A stretch of 64,000 nt of DNA from Ulota crispa (taxonomy: Eukaryota; Streptophyta; Bryopsida; Orthotrichales; Orthotrichaceae), in NCBI GenBank assembly GCA_963920765.1, contig OY987242.1, forward strand, positions 21,290,002-21,354,001, given 5' to 3'. Within the stretch, counting starts at the first letter, position 1. Each line of letters opens with the position of its first letter. This document shows positions 45,103 through 57,763 of this stretch, piece after piece. The notes beneath the pieces are model-generated. The model was not told the DNA's origin and ran no database searches. It saw only the letters and a program-made list of their open reading frames with translations. Position numbers and translations under genes: made by a program.

Positions 45103-47119
45103 GGTTTAGCAACAGGCTGTAGGGTAATTGAAGAAGGGTCAAGCATGCTGGCAAAGGTTGGTATTGTTGTAGAATCTCAAGAGTAGGGTTTATGCTGGCA
45201 AGCACATTGGATTCTTTACATGCTAGCTTCTTTACACGCTGTTATGCTAAGCTTACCTTTGCTCTTGCTGGCACTCAGGATTCTCAAATTTGAGATTGTT
45301 TTCTTGTTGTTTGCAATTTTTCTCTCCTTGGATTATCTGTGCGTGCTGAAAGTGGCGATGAGGGTGCTGTGCAATTGAAGCTTCTCATCCTCCTTACAAA
45401 AATTTCCTCTCAACGCTGTACTTGCAAGCGCGGAAGTGTAAGCTTAGTAGGGTTTGTGTTTAGAGTTGGATTTGTTTTCTTTGTTGGCATATTTAGGGTT
45501 GGATTTCTTATCTTCTTCTGCCAACGATGATGGTGTTGGCGTTACTGCTTAGTTCTCGATAGTAAGAGCTCGGATTCATGCTCAGACTTACCTGCTATCC
45601 TCTACCCGGTCTTTTTCTTTTCCTATTTTCTTCTCCATTTTAGGGTTCAATGCTTCAAAGCTTGTTGTTTGCCGTTTCATGAGTATGCATGTGATTGAGG
45701 GTAATTTGAATTTTTAGGAATGGGTTAGGGTTTAAGAAAGCTGCTTCATAAGTATGGTTTGAGGGACTTGCTAAGTGTTAAATTCGTACACTATTTCTTG
45801 CGGGCCAAAGTCTTCTATAAACCCATTGTATACACATGATTTTTTCTTATGATAGTTTTGTGTCTGTAAAAAAATAGGGTATGAAAAATTAGGTCATATG
45901 ACCATTTAGAAATAAGCATAGGGTACCCTAAAATACACTAAAGTAGCTTTTTATCTAAAGAAAAGGAAAAAAAATTACATTAAAAAGTCTAAATACCTCC
46001 CATTTAATTACCCCATTATTGCAGGTGGTATTCAATCATAAAGGGGAGTGATTCCCTCAAGCCCACAACACTCCAAATGACCTTGCTAGCAATTTTTTAT
46101 ATTCAACAAACCATATTTTAGAAAACTATATTTAAGTTCCTATGACTAACTTATCCAATTTGCAAGTATATTTGTATTAATGCAATTGAATATAAATAGT
46201 ACTTTACATTTTAGTGGAGCAATTTTTATACACATGTACTTATATTGATTTTGAAATTCACATGACTTTTGTTATTGAATATAGTTCTTAGAATCATATT
46301 AAACAATATTTGAATTCAATGTGAAGCATTTGCGTTTGCACAAAATTGCCTTGCATGATAATACATGATAAGCTAATTTGTCAATTAAGCTGTAGTGTAC
46401 TAAGAGAGCATGATCTTTGCAAATTAGAATAATACAATTTTAATATCATGAATAGAAGTAGTACAAGAAATTTCATCTTCAAACCTTGAAATATCTAATA
46501 ATTGATTATGGTTAGCTGTTGCCATTTATGATTGTTGAACCTCATCTCTTTTCTTAAATGCTTAGCCTTTGGTGTGAATATCTTTTATATCAAAGATTAT
46601 GCAAACTATTGTTCCATCAAATTTATCACTATTGTTTATAACAATGTTGTGTCACAAACAAATCTAACCCATAAACTTTAGGCACATGGTATTTCTATAA
46701 TAGATATTCAAATCTATATTTCATGTTTGGACTCTATAGGAACCTCATGATAGCATACAAATATGCTTAGATTACTCAATGAGATAATCTTACAACAATT
46801 AGAGTCATACACATTTACAAAAATTTGTAGCTAGTGAAATCATAAGTACCAATGTTCTTACATGAATAGTAATATAATCCAAATGTGAATGAATATAGAA
46901 CACTTTCATCCAAAAGGTTGTGAATGCATATGCTAACACCCTCCTTCAAATGCAATCCCTAATTTCAAGATAGCAGTTGTTTCTGTGCTGGAATTTTTGT
47001 GCTATGTCACATATGATGGTGCATTGCATTGTTACTACACAAAGGTGGTGGAAGTGTTTTGTTGTGCAATTTAGGTTGGTGCTTCTTCATAATAGGCCCT
47101 TCAAGTATTTTTTTTATTC
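45103..47119. other. Intergenic; mildly GC-richer 45.1-45.7 kb
   Basis: Positions 45110-45700 have raised GC and pyrimidine-rich runs, like the leader of a lost or distant gene. The 63-codon frame at 45339-45530 is hydrophobic and repetitive and is not convincing. 45750-47119 is AT-rich and featureless. Confidence 0.35.
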
Positions 47120-47855
47120 TTAACCCCTAAATCCCTAAGTGTCCCCTCGGGGGACAATGAGATTTTGGGCAGGTACCTATGACTAAACTACTTTGCGTGA
47201 TCTTTTGAAACTTTTATGGAAGATGGGGAATTTGAAGATCCGTGTGCACATCTAATTTTTTTTTTCATATGGACATTTTTTGAAGAAGTAAAACATGAAT
47301 TTCTGAATTTTTTTGGAGATAGGGCAGTCTGGGCAGCCCAAATTTTTTTTTAAAAAATTACATTTTTTTGAAATAAAAATCTGAAATTGGTTCTTTGAGT
47401 TTACATATACATGGGAAGCTTTGAATCACTCGTTTCTAGTAAATGAAATGAAAGTTATGAGGACTTTTAGTAACCGGTAGATATGAAGCCATATCTACCA
47501 GTTAACTAAAAGTCCTCATAACTTTCATTTCATTTACTAGAAACGAGTGATTCAAAGCTTCCCATGTATATGTAAACTCAAAGAACCAATTTCAGATTTT
47601 TATTTCAAAAAAATGTAATTTTTAAAAAAGTTTTTGGGCTGCCCAGACTGCCCCATGTCCAAAAAAATTTCAGAAATTCATTTTTTACTTCTTCAAAAAA
47701 TGTCCATATGAAAAAAAATTAGATGTGCACACGGATTTTTGAATTCCCCATCTTCTATAAAAGTTTCAAGAAATCACGCAAAGTAGTTTAGTCATATGTA
47801 CCTGCCCAAAATCTCATTTGTCCCCCGAGGAGACACTCAGGGATTTAGGGGTTAA
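47120..47855. mobile_element. TTAA-bounded foldback element with 366-bp arms
   Basis: The arms 47120-47485 and 47490-47855 are mirror images at roughly 95% by eye, separated by a 4-nt loop AAGC (GGTAGATATG-AAGC-CATATCTACC). Both ends read TTAACCCCTAAATCCCT inward. Each arm matches the left ~356 bases of the 48363-49297 element, so the foldback seems to be two inverted half-copies. A transcript through it would form a long double-stranded RNA. Confidence 0.95.
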
Positions 47856-48362
47856 TTTGGATGAGGTCAAGTAGCTCAAGAAAAAAGCAAAGTGCCACAA
47901 TGCATAGAAGCCTGGTAAGTAGTTACTCCTTTTTGTTTGTGTATCTCATTGTTGTGACTTGTAGAAAAGTATTGCTGATTTTGTGTTGATGTTTCAACGT
48001 GAGCTTTGTTGGATTTTAGTGCGGCCATGTTCAAAACTCATTTGTTGCATTTTTACGTTCTTGTCAAAAGTTAGCCCAATTAGGATTAGAGCAACGGTGG
48101 TGTGTCTTTTGATCCTATGAGGTGATAATAAGTAAGATTCAATAACCAAGAAATGTCTTTTTTTTATTATTTGATGTCAATGCTGTTGATATGTTCTGTT
48201 TCTTTAACTGACTATGCTTGTTGTTTTTCTTAATAACACCTAAAGCTTTGTTTACTATTAATGATGCTACCTCAAGCCATGGTGTTGAATTTTATTCATA
48301 TGGGCTATCTTTATTAAAAATAGAAGTTGAGATCCTTTCTTCAGTGACAAGGAATTATGCTA
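47856..48362. other. Spacer between two TTAA elements
   Basis: AT-rich; no feature seen. Confidence 0.5.
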
Positions 48363-49297
48363 TTAACCCCTAAAGGACCATTGTCCCTTTGGGGGATAGG
48401 TTGGGCTTCGGGCATATACCTATGGTTAAACTATTTTGTGTGATTTTTTGAAACTTGTACTGAAGGTGGTTAATTCAAAGATCTACGCGGACATCTAATT
48501 TCTTCTTCATTCCAACATTTGACAAAGAAGTTATGCATGAATTTATGAAAATTTGGGGAGGATTGCCCGTATGGGTAGCCCAAAAACTTCTTTAAAAATT
48601 AATTTTTTAACACAAATTTGAAATTGGTTCTTTAGATTTTTTTGTTCATGAGAAACTTTGAACCATTCACTTTCAATCAATAACATGAAATTTATGAGGA
48701 GTTTTTGTTTGTATACAGTTATGGAATCTCTACTCTAAAATAAACTTTGAAGTCATTTGTTTTACTCAATTTTCAATGTTTTGGAAAAAAAAACTAAAAC
48801 TAAAAGAAGTAGATTGTTTATCACAACATTATCATCGTTGAGATTAGCATTTTTCATTTCCATAATTAAATGCTTAACAATTTAGTGTTTTGGCTCATTC
48901 TCTACTTCTTTTTATTTACTATTTTTTCCCATGTCTTGTAAAGTTCCAATTGATTTGAAAATTCTCCCACACATACCTAACTTGATCTCCTACATGGGAA
49001 AAATAAAGCGCAACTTTGGATAGAGCAATTTTTTTGTTATAAGAGTGGTCAAAAGCTTCTAAATTTTTTGGGCAGCATGAATAAAAGACTTTGTTTTTCA
49101 CTTTAGATGTAAACATCTCACTCCTCTCCATTTGGAATGAGCTGTTTTTCCCACAAGTACCTCTTCCAATCTAGGGCAAGATCATATGGTTGGATTTCCC
49201 AAAAACAAAACATAAAACCCCTTTTTTCTAAACCTCCTAAAAGTGACAATTTTTAATGATTTTAGCAAAAAAAATGGCTTGGTCCTTTAGGGGTTAA
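48363..49297 (+). mobile_element. TTAA-bounded element, 935 bp, ~930-bp family
   Basis: The left end is TTAACCCCTAAAGGACCATT and the right end is GGTCCTTTAGGGGTTAA. Its interior holds the core shared by the family (AATTGGTTCTTTAGATTT, then AAACTTTGAACCATTCA). In reverse orientation it is the closest relative of 60455-61409. Confidence 0.88.
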
Positions 49298-49479
49298 GAA
49301 GGGTTTTTCTAGAAGTTAGTTCTACACTAGGGAAATTTGTGAGTTAGTACTGATGGACTATAGTGGAGCTAAGTTTGCACTGTTTAAGGTTAAAGGTGAT
49401 GCTTTGAGATATCTAGGTTATAATGTATAGAGGTTTTTAGAACTTCAGACATGAAAAATTTGGTAATCCTGAAGCTGCT
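49298..49479. other. Spacer, no feature
   Basis: Short AT-rich spacer between a TTAA element and the Copia fossil. Confidence 0.5.
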
Positions 49480-50140
49480 TTATGCTTCTAAAAAGGGCTT
49501 TTGTTAAAATGTCAAAAAATGCAAATATGTTTAAGTAAAATCTTCTTTGATTTGCCTTCCTAAAGCCTTATCTTGTATAAAGTAGTGTGCTACTTCAATA
49601 TGTTTGGTTCTTGCATGGAAGAGTAAATTTAGTTAATTTAATTGAAGATTGGTTGTCCCAGTTGATGATTAGAAATTCTAAGTGTGGTTGCAAATCAAGG
49701 TGAGCCGCCTAATTACTATGCTAAAGAGGGAGAGTTGCTACACTGGGATTATCCAATTCCATGAATAAACATCTTAACCAAATTGATTCTTGTGCCTCGA
49801 TATATAGTGCTATATATTTTGGTTTTGTTGATTATTTAGAAACATGAGGTTGTTGTTTGCTTTGCCAAGTGATGACAAAATCTAGTATAACCTATGGTAG
49901 AATGTCTGATTTCAGGGAACTATTTTCAATCATCATCAATGCAACCTAGAACTTTAGGCTTGGCGCAATGTTTATAGTACAATCCATAATTAGCCGTTTT
50001 CTTGATATATAGCAAAATATGATTTACAACATTCATATGTGCTTATTGAAAGCAAGACATATAGGGACTGAAATTGTTGATTGAATATGCAATGTTTGGC
50101 CTGGTAATGGTTAAACAAATAAGTTTTCCAAGGATTTATG
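49480..50140 (-). mobile_element. Ty1/copia fossil: end of reverse transcriptase and RNase H
   Basis: Read on the minus strand, scattered blocks match the end of plant Copia Pol. GKLICLTITRPNIAYSINNF fits the RT C-terminus, NHILLYIKKTANYGLYYK the RNase H entry, and further blocks correspond to the DNQSSIKL and DILTKAL motifs. It is a heavily decayed inner fragment with many breaks (about ten) and no LTRs, so it is older than the Gag-bearing fossil at 7652. Confidence 0.8.
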
Positions 50141-52355
50141 ATCACCAATAAGCATCAATAGTACAAGGTCCAATTCCAAAAAAAATGGCCAACTACCAAC
50201 CACAACCCCAAAAGGACCCAGGAGCCCATTTGGGCTTTTTGGATATTTGGGCAAGCATTTTCCATGTAAACAGTTGAGATAAAACTATGAAAATAAGGGT
50301 GTATGTGCTCATATTGAAAAGCTTGCATTCTTTTCAAAAGATATTGGAATTGAAGAATTTTTGAGTGAGATATAGTGTTGTATATGATTTAGTTGTCAAC
50401 ATGGGCATCCCTAAAAAATATCAAAAACAAAGAGATTAGGAAAGATGTTGCCCACAAAGTGTTCAAAAGCACTTTACAATTTACAATGGCTTGGTCAATG
50501 GGCAAAACTCTCAATCAACTCTCCTTGACTACATAACAACTTCTATTTTACTTTATATTTATTAAAAAAAAATCTTTTAGCAAGTCACTCTACATGATGT
50601 TCTAGGTTTACACTCTACAAATTTTGTAATTGAGATTTATGACTACAAGAATCTCTTCAATGAAGTTTTCTTAGTGTAGTGACAATTTCAACGAAGTAGT
50701 TCCCGCTTCTGATTTTTTCCCACTATGTTTCAAGGATTGGATGATCATGAAATTTGTGAGGCATATAGACAACTTCATGCCACGGTTTAATTTTTTATTT
50801 TGTCAAGGTAGAGCGACCCGCACCCCAACTTGCTGACATTTAAGGAAAATTTGGCTAAAATAGGAACAAATGAATGATACACAAAAGTTCATCCAAAAAA
50901 TTACTATTATAAGTTACATTCATCCAAATTTTGGCAAATGGGGATCCTACTCCAAAAAGGATCTGGCATTTTCATCCATTTTTTCACACTAATTTCTTTG
51001 CGTAAAGGTAGCCAGTGTAGTTTCGGGGTAAAGTTTAGGCAAAATTTTGCCAAGAAATTTAACCCTCCTTCATGCTCTACAAGAAATTCAAATTGCACAA
51101 AAAATTCACAAAGTGGAAGATATCATTTTGGATGACCAAAACAAAAATTGACATTTTAGAGAAGCTTTGAAAAAAGTTTTGATCCTACTTTGAGTGTTAT
51201 TATCTACTGAAATATGCCCTTACAAAGTCTAAAATTTTGAGAAGATATACACAAGTAAGGGAAAACTTAGATCTTATAGTGGAATTATTGAAAACATTTC
51301 AAAAATATGATCCACTATCATTTTATTGAAAGAGGTCAGTTTCAAGCCATTTGAGCATGTAAACAAAAAGGAATTTTAGGGGTTAATCATATTTTCTACA
51401 AATTCCAACTTTGGGAAACTAGTCCTTGAGAGATCTTGATTTGCTATAATCTTCCAGTTGTTCATCAATGAGTCAATTTGTCTCCAATTCCATAACAAGT
51501 AGAGATAGAAATAATTACATCACTATCCAAATCTTTATCAACTTGAATTTGAAAACCAACATAAGCAGAGATACATAAACTTCTAAATCAACCACTAAAA
51601 AGACCCACATTACAGTAATGTTATTTTTTCTTTCTCTTACTCCCTAATTATTAACTCATAAACCACAAAACTTTGTTCAATAGTCGATTGAAAGTTTAGG
51701 TAGGTTCCTATAAGGTCAATTCTCAGTGGATGTTTCTGAAATTTGGAGACATGGTACACACAATGAATACCTTTGTGTGAAAAAAAAAACCCCCCAATTA
51801 GATGTTGGAGTAAAATGTTATGATGCCCAAAAGAAGTTAGGCACCTTGGCCAATTTGGACATCTTTAGAGAATCTTATGCTAAAAATCCCATCAATTTTT
51901 GAAACTTGGCATGTATGTAACTAATAAAATATGGTATACAATTGTTAAAAAAGAAGACAAAAATTGAGCTCACAAATCACATTCTAAGAGGAACTAAACT
52001 TTGTTAACTATGTCCTAGCCGTCTCAAGAATAAATAGTTTCTTCTAACTTCATGCCCTATTATCATTCAATTTATAAATCCAAAGCTCTTGAATTTTTGC
52101 ATATTATGAATGTTTTTCTCTAATTTATTTGCCATTCAGATTTCAAATCAAAACCTTCTTTATAGCACAAGAAAGCATGAAAAAACTACTAGTGTATTGT
52201 CAACTTACTTAACCTCCTTGCATTGCAAGGTGATTTAGAATAAGCTAGGTTCTATATTTGCTTCTAACATTTTTCATGAGTGAACCTAACATCATATACT
52301 TGTGAATGGTCTAAAATCTTGTTTTTATTTAGAGATTTTTTTTACTTTAGAAGGG
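50141..52355. other. Intergenic; lone TTAA-type right end at 51370-51386
   Basis: GGAATTTTAGGGGTTAA at 51370-51386 has the form of a right end of the TTAA elements, but no left end was paired. The rest is AT-rich with no supported gene. Confidence 0.4.
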
Positions 52356-52865
52356 CTGTCATGACCCTTGATGAATGAACTAACGCATGACACTTGATGA
52401 ATGAACTAACGCACAGTAAAATGTGAATTAGTGGGCAATGAGAAAAGCCTTAAATGCGGACATCTTTGGATGATGGATTTGTGCATTGGAATTAGACAAC
52501 TCCACTTACATGACAAGGGTAATACAACTTGAAGACAAAGGCATGGATGAACCCTTGATGACAAGTGTATGGAATGCATCTTTGAGGACAAGTGTACTAG
52601 ATGTACAACTTGAAGACAAAGACATGATATGTACACTTGATGATAAGTATCATGATAATTGATGACAAGTGTATGAAATGCACCTTTGAGGACAAGTGTA
52701 CGGGATGTACAACTTGAGGACAAAGGCATGGTATGTACACTTGATGACAAGACAAAGAGTGGAACTTGGAACTAGACAACTCCAAGTAAAAGATGAGATT
52801 TGATAAGACAAGGAGTGGAACTTGGAGCTAGACAACTCCAAGTAAAAAATGAGATTTTATATAAG
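52356..52865. repeat. Compound tandem-repeat block (27-, 104- and 53-bp units)
   Basis: Three adjoining duplications: ACCCTTGATGAATGAACTAA (27 bp, two copies, 52366-52412); a 104-bp unit with GATGACAAGTGTATGGAATG and ACAACTTGAAGACAAAG (about two copies, 52510-52745); and a 53-56-bp unit with AGTGGAACTTGGAACTAGAC (two copies, 52750-52860). Minus-strand frames through it are repeat artefacts. Confidence 0.8.
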
Positions 52866-53509
52866 TTACATTTAGAATCTTTCTAAATGTAACTAAGACT
52901 CTTACCTTAGCAAAGGGTTGGAGATGAATGTTAAAGATAGAAAGATAAAAATAGTTAAAGCAATTCTATTTTTATGAAAAGATTGATAAAATAAGATGGG
53001 ACTCGGAGGGTGAGGAAATTAATTCTTGTTGGGAATTAATCTCTCTCTATGGTCGGGTGGTTGAGCTCCTTCTAGTTTTTATAGTTTATAGTGTATAGAT
53101 TATTATTATTTTATATGAGTGTTTGGATGATTGAAGTTACTGACCGTGGGAGGTACATAACAAGGGCTCAAAGTCTGCCGACCTTGTTTTGCAATAATGA
53201 GAAAAAGTTGTTTTTCTCACTTCAAACATTATAACCTTACAATCTACGTGGTCAAATGGGCTGAATTTTTTTTCACACTTTGCCTTACTTGTATATTACA
53301 CTTCTATAAAATTGAAACTCAAAAAAAAGTTTTCATTTTGAATTTTAAATAAATCATCAAAAATTGACAGGTTTTGGTCTTATTTTTCTTTGCAACACCC
53401 TTTGGGCTTTAGGGATTAAGTCATCTATGGTGTCAAAGTTATAGCCATAAATTTTTCATCTTCATCCTTCAGCATACATTTTTTGACGTTATTTAAACCT
53501 TAACCCTTT
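52866..53509. other. Intergenic, no gene; possible lone element end near 53415
   Basis: GGGCTTTAGGGATTAAG near 53405-53421 resembles a decayed TTAA-element right end with no partner. Otherwise featureless. Confidence 0.35.
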
Positions 53510-54413
53510 AAAGACCATACACATTTTCACAAAATCCATTAGAAACTGGGGTAGTAAACTTGGATGTGTGTTTGAATCAAATATGAACCTAATTTCAATA
53601 ATCCAACCGTGCAAATGGGAACTACACCTTGTTTACTATAAATTATCAGAATTTCAACTAGATCTACCATTGGAGGTGAAATATTATAATGATTGAGTGA
53701 GTTGTAGGTGGAAAATCTCTAGTTTTTGTGCTTGTGTGGTTTTGGATCTTACTACCTCATGCAAGCTTTGTTTGAGAAGAGCCTTATATTTCTAAGAAGC
53801 AAGGTTTCTCAACTTTCCAATGAGACTAGTTTTACACATAATGGATAAAAATAGCAATCACAAGGTATATCTAAGTGGACAAAAAGGGTCAAAAACCCCA
53901 CTTTATTTGCTACCCAAAAATAGTTTTACAAGAAAATTGATAAATGCTATGGAAAATCCAATTGGTGAAAACAATAAAAGATTGGCCTTAAATGTAGGAC
54001 AAATTTTTTTTAATATGAAATGATAGCACCATTTCAATAAATCTTCAAATATTACAATTATACTACTACCCTATAGAGAAACAATACAAGCGTACTTCTT
54101 GAGGAATTTGAAAAAATTTAGGACCGCACAATTGATATTTGACATTCTTCTTGGATGTTTGATGTTTTGTATTGTTGCTTTGATCCATCTTTGACCAAAT
54201 ATGGATACATCTTTTGAGGCCATGCCGTGTAAACATCATTATTTATCAACTCACATGCCTCATTTCATTATTTTTTATTTGGTTGGATGCAAAATTCTTG
54301 TGAGCACAAGCGTTCTTCAAGACTGATTTCCAAATTGTTGAACGATTTTACTCTATAAGCTAAAAACCACTCTCCCAAACCAAAATATGGTTTGGTGGTC
54401 TCTAAAGGGTTAA
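53510..54413 (-). mobile_element. TTAA-bounded element, ~900-bp family, copy C (reverse)
   Basis: The left end is TTAACCCTTTAAAGACCATA and the right end is GGTCTCTAAAGGGTTAA. In reverse complement it aligns along its length with copies A and B, including the TGGTCAAAGATGGATCAAAG region that codes for the short shared frame in A and B. Confidence 0.88.
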
Positions 54414-54838
54414 ACAACAAGCCAATCACCATAGTTGCCTACTATAGTGATGTGGCCAAGTGTCCACAAAAATCAATATTATTGCCAAAGTTGCATAAGT
54501 CAGTATGCAAGTATGCAACGTTGCCCTTGTAGAAATTGCATGCAGGGTAAGGTAGGAGGTTTGGAATTTGTTAGGGCACTAAAATCGCTCACCTCCCTAA
54601 ATGAATTATGTTGGTACGTGTCCTTATTCATAACCTTTCAGAAATGTACAATGGACGTACATTTGAGGAGGTGGTGGTTTTAGAGCCCTATGACCTTGCC
54701 ACATCAAAATTTCATAACTAATTCCAAATTGCTCTAAAAAATAGAAAATAACTTGAGTGAGATGCCAGTTCTTTTTGTTTTTCAAGGAAAATTTACTAGA
54801 AAATATTTCAAGAAGTTTCACCTCCCCAAAATTCAGTT
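54414..54838. other. Spacer between TTAA elements
   Basis: Moderate AT content; no gene or paired repeat seen. Confidence 0.45.
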
Positions 54839-55544
54839 TCAACCCTTAGATGGTTGGTTTATGAGCCTCTTACCTTAGCATGGGCCTAACACTATTTTTG
54901 TGAATCTTCTCACAATTTGAGATACTTATAAATATGAGTACATTTAATTTGGTTGATTTTTACCTTCCATGATGAACCATGTTTCCATGATCACTTTTTA
55001 AAAAATGGATGAAGAAACTGTCTTACATCCAGTGGACTGTATTTTTGACATTCATTGGACAATAAACGTCAATAAATGTCCACATTGGCTTATAAGGCTT
55101 AACCAACATTTATAAACCAAAACCAAATACCAATCCCAACTCCCACTATCAATTTTCATGCTAAACCCAAAATCGTCTACTAATAATCACCTAAACTAAT
55201 CATCTTCAAAAATTGATCAAGAAAAACAAAAACTAAATTACATGTAAAGAGGTCAATGCCATGGTGCAGAGTGACACTATATTATGGAGCCTCCGCTAAA
55301 ATCTTTTTTTCTCTTCTGTACTTAAAATTTGATGTTTGTGATGATTTTTGCAATGATGAATATTGACTGTAAACATCCATGATCTCTAAGGGACGGTTCA
55401 CACTACATCCCACTTCCCATTTCCATGGTTTTATCTTAACGTGAGATCCCAACTTTGTTAGGTTATTAACGCTTCATTGCCTAAGCGGATAAAATTGGGC
55501 CTATTTATTGTGTGCTATGAAATCCGTTAACTATGAGGGGTTAA
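54839..55544. mobile_element. Probable TTAA-type element, 706 bp, containing MITE-like sequence
   Basis: The right end is TATGAGGGGTTAA (55532-55544). The left end is TCAACCCTTAGATGG, with TTAA decayed to TCAA. It shares GTTTATGAGCCTCTTACC and GGTTCACACTACATCCCA words with the 16723-17130 region. It abuts the next element through one shared TTAA. Confidence 0.5.
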
Positions 55545-56456
55545 CCCCTAAAGGACCAAGCTAAGTTTTCATCAAAACTGCTCCAAAAATGCCATATATA
55601 GTATAAGTACCAAATTTTAGAAAGAAAACATTTTTGGACATATACAAATTGGAAGACTTGTTGTACACTAGTTTCAAAAGATTAAAAAAAAATCTCAAAA
55701 TTGTTTGCCATGTAGATTGTAAGATATTTGAGTTTGAATTGACAAAAAGTCATTTTTTGATCCTGCAAAACTTGGGCAGGTGCACTTCACAAGGTCACAT
55801 TTCTGTATGAATTTTTTTCCAAACTGGTTGTAACTCTTTGGATTCATCATTCTTCAAGGCAAGTTGGATACACACTTGAATATTTTCAAACCATTTGGAT
55901 TTGTATAACACAAGGAAAAAAATAGTAACAAAAAAGTAGCAAAAAATGATTCAATTTTTTTTGTTAAGAGTTTAATTATGGAAATGAAAAATGCCAATCC
56001 CAAAAATGATAATTTCCTAATAAACAATCCACATCCTTTGGTTTTATTTTTATTTCAAAATATTGAAAACTGAGAAAAACAAAGGGCTTCAAAATTTATT
56101 AGTAGAGAATCTATAACTACCCGCAAGCAAAAACTCCTCATAAGTCTCATCTCATTGATAAAAATGGAGTAATTTAAAGCTCTCCACATACACATATGTC
56201 TCCTAAACTAATTTCAAGTATTTGTTTCTAAAAAAAGTGATTTTTTCTAATCTACCCAAATTGCATGCCTTGGGAAAGAAACCATACATTTTTACTTATA
56301 GTTCAAAATGTCATGAAATTTAGTGCATATGAAAGACATTCCTTGTCCCCACCTTCTATTACAGTTTTTGCCTAAAATATAGAAATCTCCAATCACAAGT
56401 ACATGCCCAAAATTGCTATGTTGCCCAAAAACATAGCTTGGTCCTGTAAGGATTAA
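55541..56456 (-). mobile_element. TTAA-bounded element, 916 bp, ~930-bp family
   Basis: The left end is TTAACCCCTAAAGGACCAAG and the right end is GGTCCTGTAAGGATTAA. The interior contains the reversed family core (CAAAAACTCCTCATAAG, then AAAGCTCTCCACATA). Confidence 0.82.
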
Positions 56457-57763
56457 ACTAGCCCTTTGGTTGCAAGAATGACTCACTAAATCTCACGTTG
56501 GACTAAATGATTCTAACACCTTGTTTGTCGGGACAAGGTGAAAAAGCTTTACATTTTTACATGCCAAAAGATGTAAGAGCAGCTCCATTGCACACTCAAA
56601 CAAGAACTAATCTGCTACTTTAGTGGCAAGAGTGGGAATTGGATCTTCCACCGCATGCCTGCAACTTGTCTCTAGATATTGTGGACAACCGCTACAAGTG
56701 CTCGTTCATGCTACTCTCAAGGTCTTTGGAGAGCATGCTACAACTCACGAGAGGGCTCAAATCTGTTGACTTTCTAGGTGGTGAGAGAAGAAGGGACGAA
56801 GTAGCGTGAGTGCGCAGTGGAAGTGCTCTAAAAGGGTGGAGCCGGTACATGAAGTGGCCTGCCTTGTGGCCCTCCAAATCTTTGATCACGTTTGTTGTAG
56901 CGGGAAAGGAGTGGAGCTGCTCTAAGAGTTTACAATTTATCACTAGGAAATTGAATTTGGAAATTTTAAATTTACATTAGAATTCACAGACCTCGTATAA
57001 GTAAATCTAGAGAAGAATAAAAATAACCAACTCTAAAATAGGGGCACATTCTTACTTTGTCCCTTTTTCATAAAGTACTGGAGTTATTTTACTTTGGCCC
57101 CACAAACAAAGTGTCAGCCATTAAGGTCAGTGTGAGTTTTAGTGAAATCCGTTGCAATTTTCAATTAAGTCTGGTACTTTTTATAATAAAATATCCATTA
57201 ACTGGGGTGCTTTCAAGCTTTGACAATGGCTTGCTTTACGATTGGATTCACGAAAGGTCCAAGACTCCAAGGCTGCCAAAGTCACAAATATGAAGATCTT
57301 AGATGCTCTCAAAGTATGGGCCACTTGGAGGCACATTTAGTGAACACGATAGATAGTGAAGGTCAACTACACTGAATATTGTATTTAGGTTGCCTTGGCA
57401 ATTAAGCTTAGGTTGCTTTACCCTAGTAAGTTACCTCAGGCCTCATTACTTGACCACTTGGAGGTACATACAACTCACTAAATATTTAGATTTCATATGG
57501 TCTGTGACTTGGAAGTCACTAGTTTGTTTTTTTGTTGCTTCATTGTTGTTGATAAACTATCTAAAAATGGTTTGTTGCATTGATTTTTGATGAAAGATAC
57601 TGTAGTAGCAGCAAATATTTATATAGTGTGAAATGTCAATAAATTAGTGTGGGGCAACCTAAATGCAATATTCAGTGTAGGTTTTCTCTTTTCCGACCCA
57701 TTGTCATACAAACTCCAGTCAAACTGTTGGTGTACTTGAAAGCAAAATTTCTCCATTAACCCA
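56457..57763. other. Intergenic, no supported gene
   Basis: 56570-56930 is slightly GC-richer, but its minus-strand frame has no recognised motif. The rest is AT-rich. Confidence 0.4.
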
